DNA of 64,000 bases from Pseudonocardia bannensis (GTDB taxonomy: Bacteria; Actinomycetota; Actinomycetes; Mycobacteriales; Pseudonocardiaceae), in assembly GCF_012911875.1 (NCBI RefSeq), contig NZ_JAAXKZ010000015.1:1-64000 (forward strand). The letters run 5' to 3'. Under the pieces are notes generated by a model that made no database searches, was not told the origin of the DNA, and was given only the letters and a program-made list of their open reading frames with translations. Position numbers and translations under genes: made by a program. Position 1 is the first letter of the stretch. The number at the start of each line of letters is the position of its first letter. This document shows, one piece after another, positions 43,881-52,313 of the stretch.

Positions 43881-45088
43881 TGGCCGTCGATGACCTTTGG
43901 TATCTCAGTCGCCGCGACCCCGTGACGGACGAACGACGGCCTTCCAAGCGGCATGGGCGGGGCAAGCGGTGGCGTGTTCGGTGGAGCGACCCGAACACCG
44001 GCGAGACGAGAACCGCGTTGTTCGAGCGCAAGGCTGAGGCCGAGCGGCACGACGCGGACATGCGTTCCGACATCTCGCGCGGCCGATACATCGACCCTCG
44101 TGCCGGTCGGCTGACGGTCGCCGAGTACGCCGAGCAATGGCGTGCCCAGCAGCTGCACAGGGACTCGACCGCGGACATGGTCGAGCGGGCCTTCCGGCTG
44201 CACATCGTTCCCGTGCTCGGTCTCCTTCCGCTCGGGGACGCTCGGGCCAGCCACATCCGTGGATGGGTCAAGGCGACGACGGAGAACCTCGCCGCGTCCA
44301 CGGTCCACCTGGTCTACAGCTACGTGAAGTCGATGTTCGCGGCGGCCGCGGCGGACAAGCTCATCGCGGCGTCTCCGTGCGTGGGCATCCGGCTCCCCGA
44401 GATCGGAGATCGGGACTACTTCGTCCCCGAGCCCGAGCAGATCCATCGGCTCGTCGACGAGATCGCGGACCGGTACTCCCCCATCCCCTACATCGCGGCG
44501 GGCTGCGGGCTACGCGGAAGCGAGATCTTCGGGCTCGAACTCGACCACGTGGACTTCCTCGCCCGTGAGATCCACGTGCGCCAGCAGCTCAAGCGAATGC
44601 CTGGGCAGCCCGCTTACCTGGGTGAGCTCAAGACTCGAACCAGCCGGCGTACCGTCGAGCTACCGGAGGTCGCTCAGCTCGCCCTCGCCCGTCACGTCGA
44701 GCGGTACCCGGTGCGCGAGATCGCCATCGAGGACCGGACCGATCCGCGGAACGTGCACGAGCGCCGGGCTCGGCTGCTGTTCCTCACCAGCCACCACCGT
44801 CCTTTGCACCGGTCCAACTGGTCCACCGTGTGGCGTACGGCTGTCCGCCGTGCGGGGCTACCTGCGGGCTTCGGCCTCCATGGTCTGCGGCACTACTTCG
44901 CGACCCTGCTCATCCACAACGGTGCCGCGGTCAAGACGGTCCAGCTCGCCCTGGGCCACAGCTCGCCCATGATCACGCTCAACACATACGCGCACGAGTG
45001 GCCCGATGCTCTGGACCGGACGCGTGCGCTCGTCGACTCCGCCCTCGGCGCACGTCCGACGGGGGTGGTCTCCGAAGCGCGGTCCTGA
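43880..45088 (+). CDS. int: Tyrosine site-specific integrase
   Basis: 402 residues. An N-terminal arm-binding region (GKRWRVRWSDPNTGE), a SAM-like core-binding domain (TVAEYAEQWRAQQLHRDSTADMVERAF) and the catalytic domain are present with Arg near 212 (CGLRGSEIFGLE), H-x-x-R at about 334-337 (HGLRHYFATLL), His near 360 (LGHSS) and the nucleophile Tyr near 370 (NTYAHEW). It lies 82 bp from the right attachment core. It must recognise the nadD sequence. Confidence 0.93.
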   Translation: MAVDDLWYLSRRDPVTDERRPSKRHGRGKRWRVRWSDPNTGETRTALFERKAEAERHDADMRSDISRGRYIDPRAGRLTVAEYAEQWRAQQLHRDSTADMVERAFRLHIVPVLGLLPLGDARASHIRGWVKATTENLAASTVHLVYSYVKSMFAAAAADKLIAASPCVGIRLPEIGDRDYFVPEPEQIHRLVDEIADRYSPIPYIAAGCGLRGSEIFGLELDHVDFLAREIHVRQQLKRMPGQPAYLGELKTRTSRRTVELPEVAQLALARHVERYPVREIAIEDRTDPRNVHERRARLLFLTSHHRPLHRSNWSTVWRTAVRRAGLPAGFGLHGLRHYFATLLIHNGAAVKTVQLALGHSSPMITLNTYAHEWPDALDRTRALVDSALGARPTGVVSEARS

Positions 45089-45094
45089 GCGGGT

Positions 45095-45111
45095 TGTACC
45101 GGGGTTGTACC
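45095..45111 (+). repeat. Integrase arm-type repeat pair (right)
   Basis: TGTACC at 45095-45100 and 45106-45111, again 11 bp apart, lies about 60 bp inside the right core and just after the int stop. The arrangement mirrors the left-end pair. Confidence 0.6.
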
Positions 45112-45141
45112 CGGACCACCCCGGCTGGCCATTTCCGCTGG

Positions 45142-45735
45142 TCAGGGCTTTTCGTCGCGGTAAAGGTGGCGCTTCGAGATGTACTGCACGACCCCGTCCG
45201 GGACCAGGTACCAGACCGGCCGACCCTGGGCGACGCGCTCGCGGCAGTCGGTCGACGAGATCGCCATGGCGGGCACCTCGACCAAGGTCACCGCGCCCTC
45301 GGGCAGGTGATCGTCGCCGAGCTCGTAGCCGGGCCGGGTCACCCCCACGAAGTGCGCGTAGGTGAACAGCTCGTCCACCTTGCGCCAGGACAGGATCTGC
45401 GACAGCGCGTCGGCGCCGGTGATGAAGAACAGTTGCGCGTCGGGCATGGCGGCGTGCAGGTCGGCGAGCGTGTCGGCGGTGTAGGTCGGGCCGCCGCGGT
45501 CGATGTCCACGCGGCTGACCTGGAAGCGCGGGTTCGACGCGGTCGCGACGACCGTCATCAGGTAGCGGTCCTCGGCGGGGCTGACCCGGCGCTCGGTCTT
45601 CTGCCAGGGCTCCCCGGTGGGGACGAAGAGGACCTCGTCGAGCTCGAACCGGTCGGCCACCTCGCTGGCCGCGACCAGATGCCCGTTGTGGATCGGGTCG
45701 AAGGTCCCGCCCATCACACCGATCCTGCGCTGCAC
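45142..45735 (-). CDS. nadD: Nicotinate-nucleotide adenylyltransferase with element-supplied C-terminus
   Basis: 197 residues. [22 protein letters not shown] holds the nucleotidyltransferase (T/H)xGH motif, and [32 protein letters not shown] the C-terminal ISSTxxR signature. NadD adenylylates nicotinate mononucleotide in NAD synthesis. After YISKR the tail HLYRDEKP is encoded by the integrated element rather than the native 3' end, which is stranded at 31982. The enzyme core is intact. GTG start at 45735. It is normally followed by rsfS. Confidence 0.95.
   Translation of the reverse strand: MQRRIGVMGGTFDPIHNGHLVAASEVADRFELDEVLFVPTGEPWQKTERRVSPAEDRYLMTVVATASNPRFQVSRVDIDRGGPTYTADTLADLHAAMPDAQLFFITGADALSQILSWRKVDELFTYAHFVGVTRPGYELGDDHLPEGAVTLVEVPAMAISSTDCRERVAQGRPVWYLVPDGVVQYISKRHLYRDEKP
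45170..45183 (-). other. Attachment core (right boundary)
   Basis: Second copy of TACATCTCGAAGCG, here joined to the intact body of nadD on the high-coordinate side and to element DNA encoding HLYRDEKP on the other. Recombination with the left copy would rebuild the native nadD 3' end. Confidence 0.8.
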
Positions 45736-45795
45736 CGGCGCAGCCTAAACGGGCCGGCCGGGACGGTGATCGGCGACACCGCGACGGGCACCCGG

Positions 45796-47214
45796 TCAGG
45801 CGTGGACGACTCGCGCGGCGCGGCTCGTGGCGACCCGGTCCGCGAGGTCCGCGATCGGCGCGTCGAGCACTCCGCTGAACGCCGGGAACGGGTGGACCAC
45901 GTCGGCGAGCACCGGCACCGGGATCTCCGCCCGCACGGCCGTCGACAACTGTGAGATCCATTCCTCGGGCCGGCCACCCACGCCGGTCGCCCCGATCAGG
46001 GTGCCACGCTCGGGGTCGGCGATCAGTTTCACGTAGCCGGTCGAAACGCCGTCGATCTTGGCTCGCACCGTGCCGGCGAGGTCGGCGGTGGCGATGACGG
46101 GCTGGATCCCGACGGCCCTGGCCGTCGCCTCGGTGTGCCCGACGGCGGCCACCCCGGGCTCGGTGAAGATCGTGCGCGGGATGGCCCGGTAGTCGGCGAC
46201 GGCGTCACGGCCCTGCAGGTTCGCCGCCACGATCCGGCCCTGGTACTCCGCGGTGTGAGTGTAGGAGTTGATCCCGGTGATGTCGCCGACCGCCCAGACG
46301 TGATCGGTGCCCGCGACGCGGCAGTGGTCGTCCACCGGGGCGGGCGAACCCGCCCGGACCTCCACCCCGATCTCGCCGAGTCCCAGGTCGGTCGTGTTCG
46401 GGAGCCGGCCGGCCGCGAGCACCAACCGGTCGGCCTCGATCGGCCGGCCGATGTCGACCTCGAGGTACACCCCTGCCTTGCCGTGCGGCCGCGGACCCGT
46501 CCGCACCGCGGTGGTGCCGGGCAGCGTCCGCACGTCGAGATCGTGGAACGCCTCGGTGACCGTCGCGGCGACCTCGGGCTCCTCGCGCGGCAGCAGCCGG
46601 TCGGCGCTCTCCACGACGGTGACGACGCAACCGAACAGCGCGAAGATGTCGGTCAGCTCGCAGCCGCTCGGTCCGCCACCGAGCACCACCATCGAGCCCG
46701 GCAGCTCCGGGGTGCTCAGCGCCTCCTCGGTGGTCCACGCCGGGACGTCGCCGATCCCCGTGATCGGCGGGATCACCGGGACGGACCCGGTGTCGAGCAC
46801 CAGGTCGCGGTAGCCGATCCGCTCGCCGGCGACGTCCACCGTCCCGGGCCGCACGAGGGTCCCGTGGCCGCGGTACAGCGTGATGCGCTGCTGGACCAGG
46901 GCCTCGGCGGCCTCGGCGTCGTCGCGGTTGTTCACCAGCCGGTCGCGGCGCTTCACGGTCTCCCGGTAGGCCGTCTCCGGTGGCTCGGGGCCCAGGAACA
47001 GCGGCATGAACTCCGGGTGCGCAGCGAGCCCCCACACGTGCTCGCCGCGCAACATGGTCTTGCTCGGCACGCAGGCCAGATAGGGGCAGTTCCCGCCGAC
47101 GAGTCCCTGCTCGACCACCGCGATGCTCCGGCCCGGGTCGCCGCGGCGCAGTGACTCCCACACCGTCTTGGCGCCGGGGCCGGAGCCGATGATCACGACG
47201 TCGAAGGTCTCCAT
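45796..47214 (-). CDS. Pyridine nucleotide-disulfide oxidoreductase (class I-like)
   Basis: 472 residues. FAD motif DVVIIGSGPGAKTVWESL, redox disulfide GGNCPYLACVPSK, NAD(P)-binding MVVLGGGPSGCELTDIFALFG, the second FAD motif HVWAVGDITGI, and a dimerisation domain (PRTIFTEPGVAAVGHTEA) are all present. The C-terminal His-Glu pair of lipoamide dehydrogenase is replaced by DVVHPFPAFSGVL, with HPFPAFSE-like context seen in mercuric-reductase/soluble transhydrogenase relatives. The substrate is uncertain. ATG at 47214 with GAGGAG. It occupies the place upstream of nadD, which it precedes by 60 bp. Confidence 0.85.
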   Translation of the reverse strand: METFDVVIIGSGPGAKTVWESLRRGDPGRSIAVVEQGLVGGNCPYLACVPSKTMLRGEHVWGLAAHPEFMPLFLGPEPPETAYRETVKRRDRLVNNRDDAEAAEALVQQRITLYRGHGTLVRPGTVDVAGERIGYRDLVLDTGSVPVIPPITGIGDVPAWTTEEALSTPELPGSMVVLGGGPSGCELTDIFALFGCVVTVVESADRLLPREEPEVAATVTEAFHDLDVRTLPGTTAVRTGPRPHGKAGVYLEVDIGRPIEADRLVLAAGRLPNTTDLGLGEIGVEVRAGSPAPVDDHCRVAGTDHVWAVGDITGINSYTHTAEYQGRIVAANLQGRDAVADYRAIPRTIFTEPGVAAVGHTEATARAVGIQPVIATADLAGTVRAKIDGVSTGYVKLIADPERGTLIGATGVGGRPEEWISQLSTAVRAEIPVPVLADVVHPFPAFSGVLDAPIADLADRVATSRAARVVHA

Positions 47215-47340
47215 GGGCGGGCTCCTCTCGCACCGGTTCCGCCCGATGCTCGTGGCCACCGCCTGCCGGTCGCATCGACCCGGGGGCGCCAGCACGGCGG
47301 CTCGAACCTGTCCTTCCGTGCGGAGGCGCGACCGACCGGA

Positions 47341-47994
47341 TCAGCGCGGATGGACATGCCGGAACTGGACGCTGATCCGGGGCCCGGCGGCCCGCACCTT
47401 GGGCACCGCGTGCTGCCAGGTGCGCTGGCAGGAGCCGCCCATGACCAGCAGGTCGCCGGCGCCCGGCAGGAACCCGACGCCGGTGCCACCACCCGCCGGC
47501 CGCAGCCGGAACGGCCGGACGGCACCCAGCGACACCAGCGCGACCACGGCCGAGGGCAACTCCCGGGCCACCCGGTCGCCGTGCCAGGCGACGCTGTCGT
47601 CGCCGTCGCGGTAGAGGTTCACCCCGACCTGCGTGAACTCCACCCCGTAGCGCTCGCCGAGGGCTCGGGCCATGGTGCGCAGCACCGGCGGCGGCTCCCC
47701 CGCCGCTTCCTCGGCCGCCGCGGCCGGAGGGGCCTGCAGGCTCCAGCGGTGGGTGAGCCGGGGCTCGGGCAGCACGCGCTCGTACATCCGGATGTCGCGC
47801 CGGGACCACGGCGTCAGCTCGAGCAGCCGCTCGAACAGCGCATCGGCGCCGCGGAGCCAGCCCGGCCGGTGATCGACCCACGCCCCGGCCGAGAGCGCGT
47901 GGCGGCGCATCCCGTGGAAGCCGATGTCCACCTCGTACGACGCGCCGGCACCGGCGTCGAACAACGACGGCTGCCATGCGAGATCCGGGGCCAC
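47341..47994 (-). CDS. AlkB-type Fe(II)/2-oxoglutarate dioxygenase
   Basis: 217 residues from the GTG at 47994. The iron ligands are in VAWHGDR (H-x-D) and a distal His (WQHAVPKV), with the 2-oxoglutarate Arg in RISVQFRHV. AlkB reverses 1-methyladenine and 3-methylcytosine damage. The GTG start is chosen over an ATG at 48021 because a TATGCT -10 (48001-48006) ends 6 nt before it, and because the ATG lies inside an SOS box. Confidence 0.88.
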   Translation of the reverse strand: MAPDLAWQPSLFDAGAGASYEVDIGFHGMRRHALSAGAWVDHRPGWLRGADALFERLLELTPWSRRDIRMYERVLPEPRLTHRWSLQAPPAAAAEEAAGEPPPVLRTMARALGERYGVEFTQVGVNLYRDGDDSVAWHGDRVARELPSAVVALVSLGAVRPFRLRPAGGGTGVGFLPGAGDLLVMGGSCQRTWQHAVPKVRAAGPRISVQFRHVHPR

Positions 47995-48000
47995 CGTCCG

Positions 48001-48029
48001 AGCATAGCTCGAATAGAACATATGTTCGA
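48001..48029 (-). promoter_or_regulatory. alkB promoter with LexA (SOS) box
   Basis: TAGAACATATGTTCGA at 48014-48029 matches the actinobacterial SOS box TCGAAC-N4-GTTCGA with one mismatch. It sits directly upstream of the TATGCT -10 (48001-48006, minus strand), in position to occlude RNA polymerase, so alkB is probably induced by DNA damage through LexA. Confidence 0.7.
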
Positions 48030-48275
48030 GCCGATGTCGTCGTCGCGACGGCCCGAATCGGGTATCCCGATGCCGACGTGTGGGCCCCGACCGTTCGAAA
48101 GCCGCCGGTCCGGTCAGCCACAGGCCGCCGAGCGGGACGTGCTCATCTCTGCTCGCGATGGGTGATCGCCCGGGGCCGGGGCCGCGGCCGGGCCCGACTG
48201 CAGGGGATCGCCGATCCCCGACTCGACGCAGCAGCGATCACCATCGATGATGTAACCGGTGCTACTTTCAGCGGC

Positions 48276-48824
48276 ATGACCAACGAGTCGGTGAGTCGGT
48301 GGCTCGTACTGCTGGTGCGAGTCCCGGCGCAGCCGTCCCGGCACCGGGTCGCGGTGTGGCGGGAGCTGCGACGGATCGGGGCGGTGTCGCTCGGGCAGGG
48401 GGGTTGGGCGGTGCCGGACGTGCCGGCGTTCGCCGACGGCGTCGCGCGGGCGGTGGAACTGGCCGAACGCGGCGGCGGCGAGGTGGTCGTGCTGTCCGCG
48501 GCCGGGCGCGACGCACGGGACGCGGCGCGGATGCAGGAGCTGTTCACCGCGGACCGGATCGCGGAATGGACCGAGTTCCTGGCCGACTGCGGCAAGTTCG
48601 ACGCCGAGATCGACAAGGAGCTGCACATCCAGAAGCTGACCCTGGCCGAGCTCGAGGAGGAGGAGCAGAGCCTGGAACGGCTGCGCCGCTGGTACCGCGA
48701 CATCCGGGCCCGCGACGTGTTCGGAGCCGCACCCGCCGCCGAGGCCGAGCAGCAGCTCAAGCACTGCACCGAGCGGCTCGAGCGCTACACCGAGCAGGTC
48801 TTCGCGGCTCTCCACCAGCTGTGA
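48276..48824 (+). CDS. ChrB N-terminal-like protein
   Basis: 182 residues. WLVLLVRVPAQPSRHRVAVWRELRRIGAVSLGQGGWAVPD and the later TADRIAEWTEFLADCGKFDAEID, LTLAELEEEEQSLERLRRWYRDI match the N-terminal domain of chromate-resistance regulator ChrB. The C-terminal chromate-sensing half is absent, so this is the single-domain version. A TACTTT hexamer (48263-48268) ends 7 nt before the ATG. It is followed by an MFS gene 42 bp downstream, a pairing seen in chromate-resistance loci. Confidence 0.75.
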   Translation: MTNESVSRWLVLLVRVPAQPSRHRVAVWRELRRIGAVSLGQGGWAVPDVPAFADGVARAVELAERGGGEVVVLSAAGRDARDAARMQELFTADRIAEWTEFLADCGKFDAEIDKELHIQKLTLAELEEEEQSLERLRRWYRDIRARDVFGAAPAAEAEQQLKHCTERLERYTEQVFAALHQL

Positions 48825-48866
48825 GCCCGCGGACCCCGGTACGAGCAGAGGAGTCGTGATCGACCG

Positions 48867-50069
48867 ATGACCGCAGACCCGCCCCCCACCGGGCCACCCA
48901 CGACGACCCCGGCCGGCCGCGCCCGGCTGCTCCCGCTCTACGCGGCCGGGTTCGTCACCGCGTTCGGCGCCCACAGCATCGCCGCCAGCCTCGGCGGCAT
49001 CACCGGCTCCGCGCCCACCTCACTGCTTGCGCTGGGGATCCTGCTCGCCATCTACGACGGCGCCGAGGTGCTGCTCAAACCCGTGTTCGGGTCGCTGGCC
49101 GACCGGATCGGCCCCCGCCCGGTGCTGCTGGGCGGGCTCGTCGCATTCGCGCTCGCCTCGGGTGCGTTCGTCCTCGCGGGCAGCAGTGCCGGCGCGATCG
49201 GCCTGGCCCGTCTGGGGCAGGGCGCCGCGGCGGCCGCGTTCTCCCCTGCGGCCGCCGCGCTCGTCGCCCGGCTGACTCCGGGGACGGCTCACGGGCGGGC
49301 GTTCGGCGGCTACGGCGCGTGGAAGGGCCTCGGCTACACCCTCGGCCCGCTGCTCGGGGGCGTCCTGATCCACATCGGGGGCTTCCCGCTGCTGTTCACC
49401 ACCCTGGCCGGGCTCGCCGCCGCGGTCGCGGTCTGGGCGGTGATCACCGTGCCGTCGGTGGCCGCGCTGCCGCGCGCCCGCCAGACCGTGCTCGGTCTGG
49501 TCCGCCGACTGGCAGAGCCGGGCTTCCTGCGGCCCACCTTCACCCTGGCCGCGACCACCGCCGCCCTGTCGGTCGGCGTCGGGTTCCTGCCCGTCCGCGG
49601 CGCGGCCGCGGGCCTGGGGCCGCTGGCCACCGGGGCCGTCGTGTCCGTCCTGGCCGCCGCGGCCGCGTTGATCCAGCCGTGGGCCGGACGGGCCCGCGAC
49701 GCGGGCCGGCTGCCCGAACGCGGCGGCATGGCCGCCGGACTGTTCCTGGCCGCGCTCGGATTCGTCCTCGCCGCGACGGTGCCCGGCCTGCCCGGCCTGA
49801 TCCCCGCCGCGATCGCCGTCGGCGCCGGCGTCGGCGCGGTCACCCCGCTCACCTTCGCCGCCCTCGCCGCCACCGCACCACCCGAGCGGCTCGGCCAGAC
49901 GATGGGCGCTGCCGAGGTCGGCCGGGAGATCGGTGACGCCGGCGGCCCGCTGCTCGTCGGCGCCGTGGCCGCCGCCACGTCGCTGCCGCTCGGGCTGGGG
50001 GCGCTCGCCGCGCTGCTCGCCACGGCCGGGGCCATGGTCACGGGAAGGGCCACACGGGCACGCGGTTGA
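48867..50069 (+). CDS. MFS transporter, possible chromate/drug efflux
   Basis: 400 residues with about 12 spans. LKPVFGSLADRIGPRPVLLGGL is the MFS motif between spans 2 and 3, and RAFGGYGAWKGLGYTLGPLLGG a motif C-like segment. It lies in an apparent operon with the ChrB-like gene, suggesting metal or oxyanion efflux (inference from context only). ATG at 48867, with a GAGGAG some 14 nt upstream. Confidence 0.8.
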   Translation: MTADPPPTGPPTTTPAGRARLLPLYAAGFVTAFGAHSIAASLGGITGSAPTSLLALGILLAIYDGAEVLLKPVFGSLADRIGPRPVLLGGLVAFALASGAFVLAGSSAGAIGLARLGQGAAAAAFSPAAAALVARLTPGTAHGRAFGGYGAWKGLGYTLGPLLGGVLIHIGGFPLLFTTLAGLAAAVAVWAVITVPSVAALPRARQTVLGLVRRLAEPGFLRPTFTLAATTAALSVGVGFLPVRGAAAGLGPLATGAVVSVLAAAAALIQPWAGRARDAGRLPERGGMAAGLFLAALGFVLAATVPGLPGLIPAAIAVGAGVGAVTPLTFAALAATAPPERLGQTMGAAEVGREIGDAGGPLLVGAVAAATSLPLGLGALAALLATAGAMVTGRATRARG

Positions 50070-50167
50070 TCGCCCGCTCGCCCGCCGCCGGTGCGGCGCC
50101 GGCCCACACCCAGCGCCCGCAACGCCCCGGTCCTGGCCGGCCCGTGCGTGAGGGCGGCTCCGCGTGG

Positions 50168-50245
50168 TCAGCCACGGAACCGGTATCCCGTGCCGGCTTC
50201 AGGAATCAGGTGTTCGGGATGGGCGGGATCGCGTTCGAGACTGCG
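50168..50245 (-). pseudogene. C-terminal remnant of an OmpR/KdpE-type response regulator
   Basis: The minus strand reads SLERDPAHPEHLIPEAGTGYRFRG followed by a stop at 50168. This is the terminal wing of OmpR-family DNA-binding domains (consensus LExDPAxPRHLITExGxGYRF). LRLEPDA appears just upstream in another frame. No receiver domain remains. The rest of 50246-50811 has no gene I can support. Confidence 0.5.
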
Positions 50246-50811
50246 TCGGGTTCGAGGCGAAGGGCCACGAGGACGGCACCGAGCAGAACGCGGCCGTGCT
50301 GAACCAGGCCATGGAGGGTCACCCGCGCCGCCGGCGGGATCGGCATCCCCGGCCTCGACGTGACCGAGAACCCCGGTGCGAAGGACGAGGCGGCCCGGCA
50401 CGGTTCGGTGTCGCTGCGGTTCGGGCGTGCCCAAGAAGTTCGTGCTCGATCCGCACGGATGATCGGCGCACGCTGAGCGCGGGCCGGTCATCCGGCGGGT
50501 GCCCGGAGCCGGTCCTCCGTTCTCCCGACCGACCGGAGACCGTTCGCCGGGTACTCGCCGAGCGGGCGCCACAGTTCTCCGATCCACGTGATGAAGGCCT
50601 GAATCACGACTACCGTGGCGGCGCGACAGGATGCCTCACCGGGGTCGACCGCGAAACCGGATCGGCCATCGGCGTCACGAAGAGGTCGGTGAGTCGATGC
50701 CGGGAGCAGACAGAGGAATCGACGCGCCGCGGGCGCGGGTGCTCGTGGCGCGCCCTCCGGCGGAAGCGGGCCGGACGGCGCCCGGATGGCGTCGACACCG
50801 GACGGGGTGCC

Positions 50812-52302
50812 ATGGACGACGACGACGCACCTAACGGCCGGAACGGGGACGACTTCACCGACACCGGTGAGGTCGAGGACCTGCTCGGCATCCTGGCCGA
50901 CGACGCACTCCTGGACCTGCTCGGGCAGAAGGACGTCGACGAGGAGGCGGTACGCCTCCACGCCGGTGACGCCGGGCAGGACCGGCTCGTGAATCTGCTG
51001 CTCGCCTGGCGCAACGACATCGACAGCGACGAGCCGCCCGCAGCCTCCCTCGACGAGGACGTCGCCTACGCAGCTGTGGAAGCCACCCCCGCGCCACGCC
51101 CCCGACGGCGGCGCATCCCGCTGGCTGCGTGCGTCGCCGCGGCCGCCCTGGTCGCCGTCTGCCTCGGGGTGGGGCTCGGCGCCCGGAACGCGGCGCCCGG
51201 GGACGCGCTGTGGGGGGTGACGCAGGTGCTCTACAGCCAGCACGCCGATTCCGTGGAGGCGGCCGCTGACGCGCGGAACATCCTGGACGCCGGCACGGCC
51301 GACGTGGTGGCCGGACGGGGCGAGGAGGCGCGAGCGGCCCTGCGCGCCGCCGCTGACCGTCTCGCGCGGGTACGTCCCGAGGACGGCCGCAGCGCTCTGC
51401 AGTCCCGCCACGATGCCCTGATGAAGCAGGTGGCCCGCGCGTCGGCCGCCCGGATCCCGGAGGGGTCCGGGCCCGGAGGCGGGCCGGTCGACGTCCGGCC
51501 CCCGCGAATCCTCCCCGGGCCGACCACACGACCCGCCCCTGACGACGAGGCCGCCGGTGCCACGGCCCCGACCGCGGCGCCGCAGGCCCGCGCCGAACCC
51601 CGATCGGAGCCCGCGCGGCCCGGCAGCGTGCACGGACCCGGTCCGCAGCCCGGGGCGACACCGCCGTCCGGTCCCCCCGCCGACCGGGCCTCCCCCGGCA
51701 CCGCCGATTCCGCCGGTGCCGGCGCCACTCCGACGGCACCGCGATCCGGCTCGGGGCCGAGCGGCCCGGCGCCGGCCGCCGGTGACGGGTCCACGTCCAC
51801 GCCGGCGCCGTCGGTCACCATCGAACCGGATCGGCACGGCGGCCGTGGATCCGCGGTGCAACGGCTGCTGGACGCCACCGGCGGCGGGAACCGGCAACCG
51901 CAGGGCCGGCAGGACCGCGACGACCGCGGCACGACCGGGCCCGCCACGACCGGGTCCACCGGAAACGGGCCGGCCGCGGACGTCACGAACCGGCCCACGG
52001 CGAGCAGGCCGCCCGCGGGAGGATTCGCTCCGGGCGGGTCCGGGACGAACGGGACGGCCACCAGCGGGCCGACCCGCAACGGGCCCACGGCGAGTGGATC
52101 CGCCGGGGCTCCGTCCGCGGTGCGGAACACTGCCGACCGGCCGCCGGCGCGGACTCCGCGTCCCACCACCGCTGCAGCGGACGGCACCGGCGGGGCATCG
52201 CAGACCGGCCGAGCCGGGCGCCCGAGCCCGCCGCCGACGGCGAGTGTGCAGCAGGGACCCCACGCGCCGGAACCACGGACAGGCGAGGCGACCCGCCGCT
52301 GA
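50812..52302 (+). CDS. RsdA-like anti-sigma-D factor, membrane-anchored
   Basis: About 496 residues. The N-terminus carries the sigma-binding motif (EDLLGILADDALLDLLGQKD) and a helix LVNLLLAWRNDIDSDEPP typical of RsdA. One membrane span follows (RIPLAACVAAAALVAVCLGVGLG), then an exported region AAPGDALWGVTQVLYSQHADSVEAAADARNIL and a 270-residue Pro/Gly/Thr/Ala low-complexity tail. RsdA sequesters an ECF sigma-D until regulated proteolysis. No sigma gene is adjacent, unlike the usual sigD-rsdA pair. ATG at 50812 is the last start before the conserved motif. Confidence 0.75.
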   Translation: MDDDDAPNGRNGDDFTDTGEVEDLLGILADDALLDLLGQKDVDEEAVRLHAGDAGQDRLVNLLLAWRNDIDSDEPPAASLDEDVAYAAVEATPAPRPRRRRIPLAACVAAAALVAVCLGVGLGARNAAPGDALWGVTQVLYSQHADSVEAAADARNILDAGTADVVAGRGEEARAALRAAADRLARVRPEDGRSALQSRHDALMKQVARASAARIPEGSGPGGGPVDVRPPRILPGPTTRPAPDDEAAGATAPTAAPQARAEPRSEPARPGSVHGPGPQPGATPPSGPPADRASPGTADSAGAGATPTAPRSGSGPSGPAPAAGDGSTSTPAPSVTIEPDRHGGRGSAVQRLLDATGGGNRQPQGRQDRDDRGTTGPATTGSTGNGPAADVTNRPTASRPPAGGFAPGGSGTNGTATSGPTRNGPTASGSAGAPSAVRNTADRPPARTPRPTTAAADGTGGASQTGRAGRPSPPPTASVQQGPHAPEPRTGEATRR

Positions 52303-52313
52303 ACCACCGCGGA

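Larger units (their letters stand above)
32031..45183. mobile_element. AICE (pSAM2-type integrative and conjugative element) integrated in nadD
   Basis: The 13,153-bp segment is bounded by identical 14-bp cores. It encodes a GntR regulator, spread-type small genes, an FtsK/TraSA translocase, a RepSA-type initiator, an excisionase and a tyrosine integrase in the canonical AICE order. No phage structural or relaxase/type IV secretion genes are present, consistent with FtsK-mediated double-stranded DNA transfer. The left half is cargo: two membrane-anchored proteins, a CBASS-like pair and IS481 debris, visibly AT-richer around 33.6-35.4 kb. Unlike most AICEs, no tRNA gene is at either boundary. 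Confidence 0.9.

Noticed and set aside
50488-50620. Minus-strand frame ending AFITWIGELWRPLGEY and onward
   Set aside because: Looks protein-like for about 35 codons, but I could not match it to a family and it lacks a start, so no feature is claimed.
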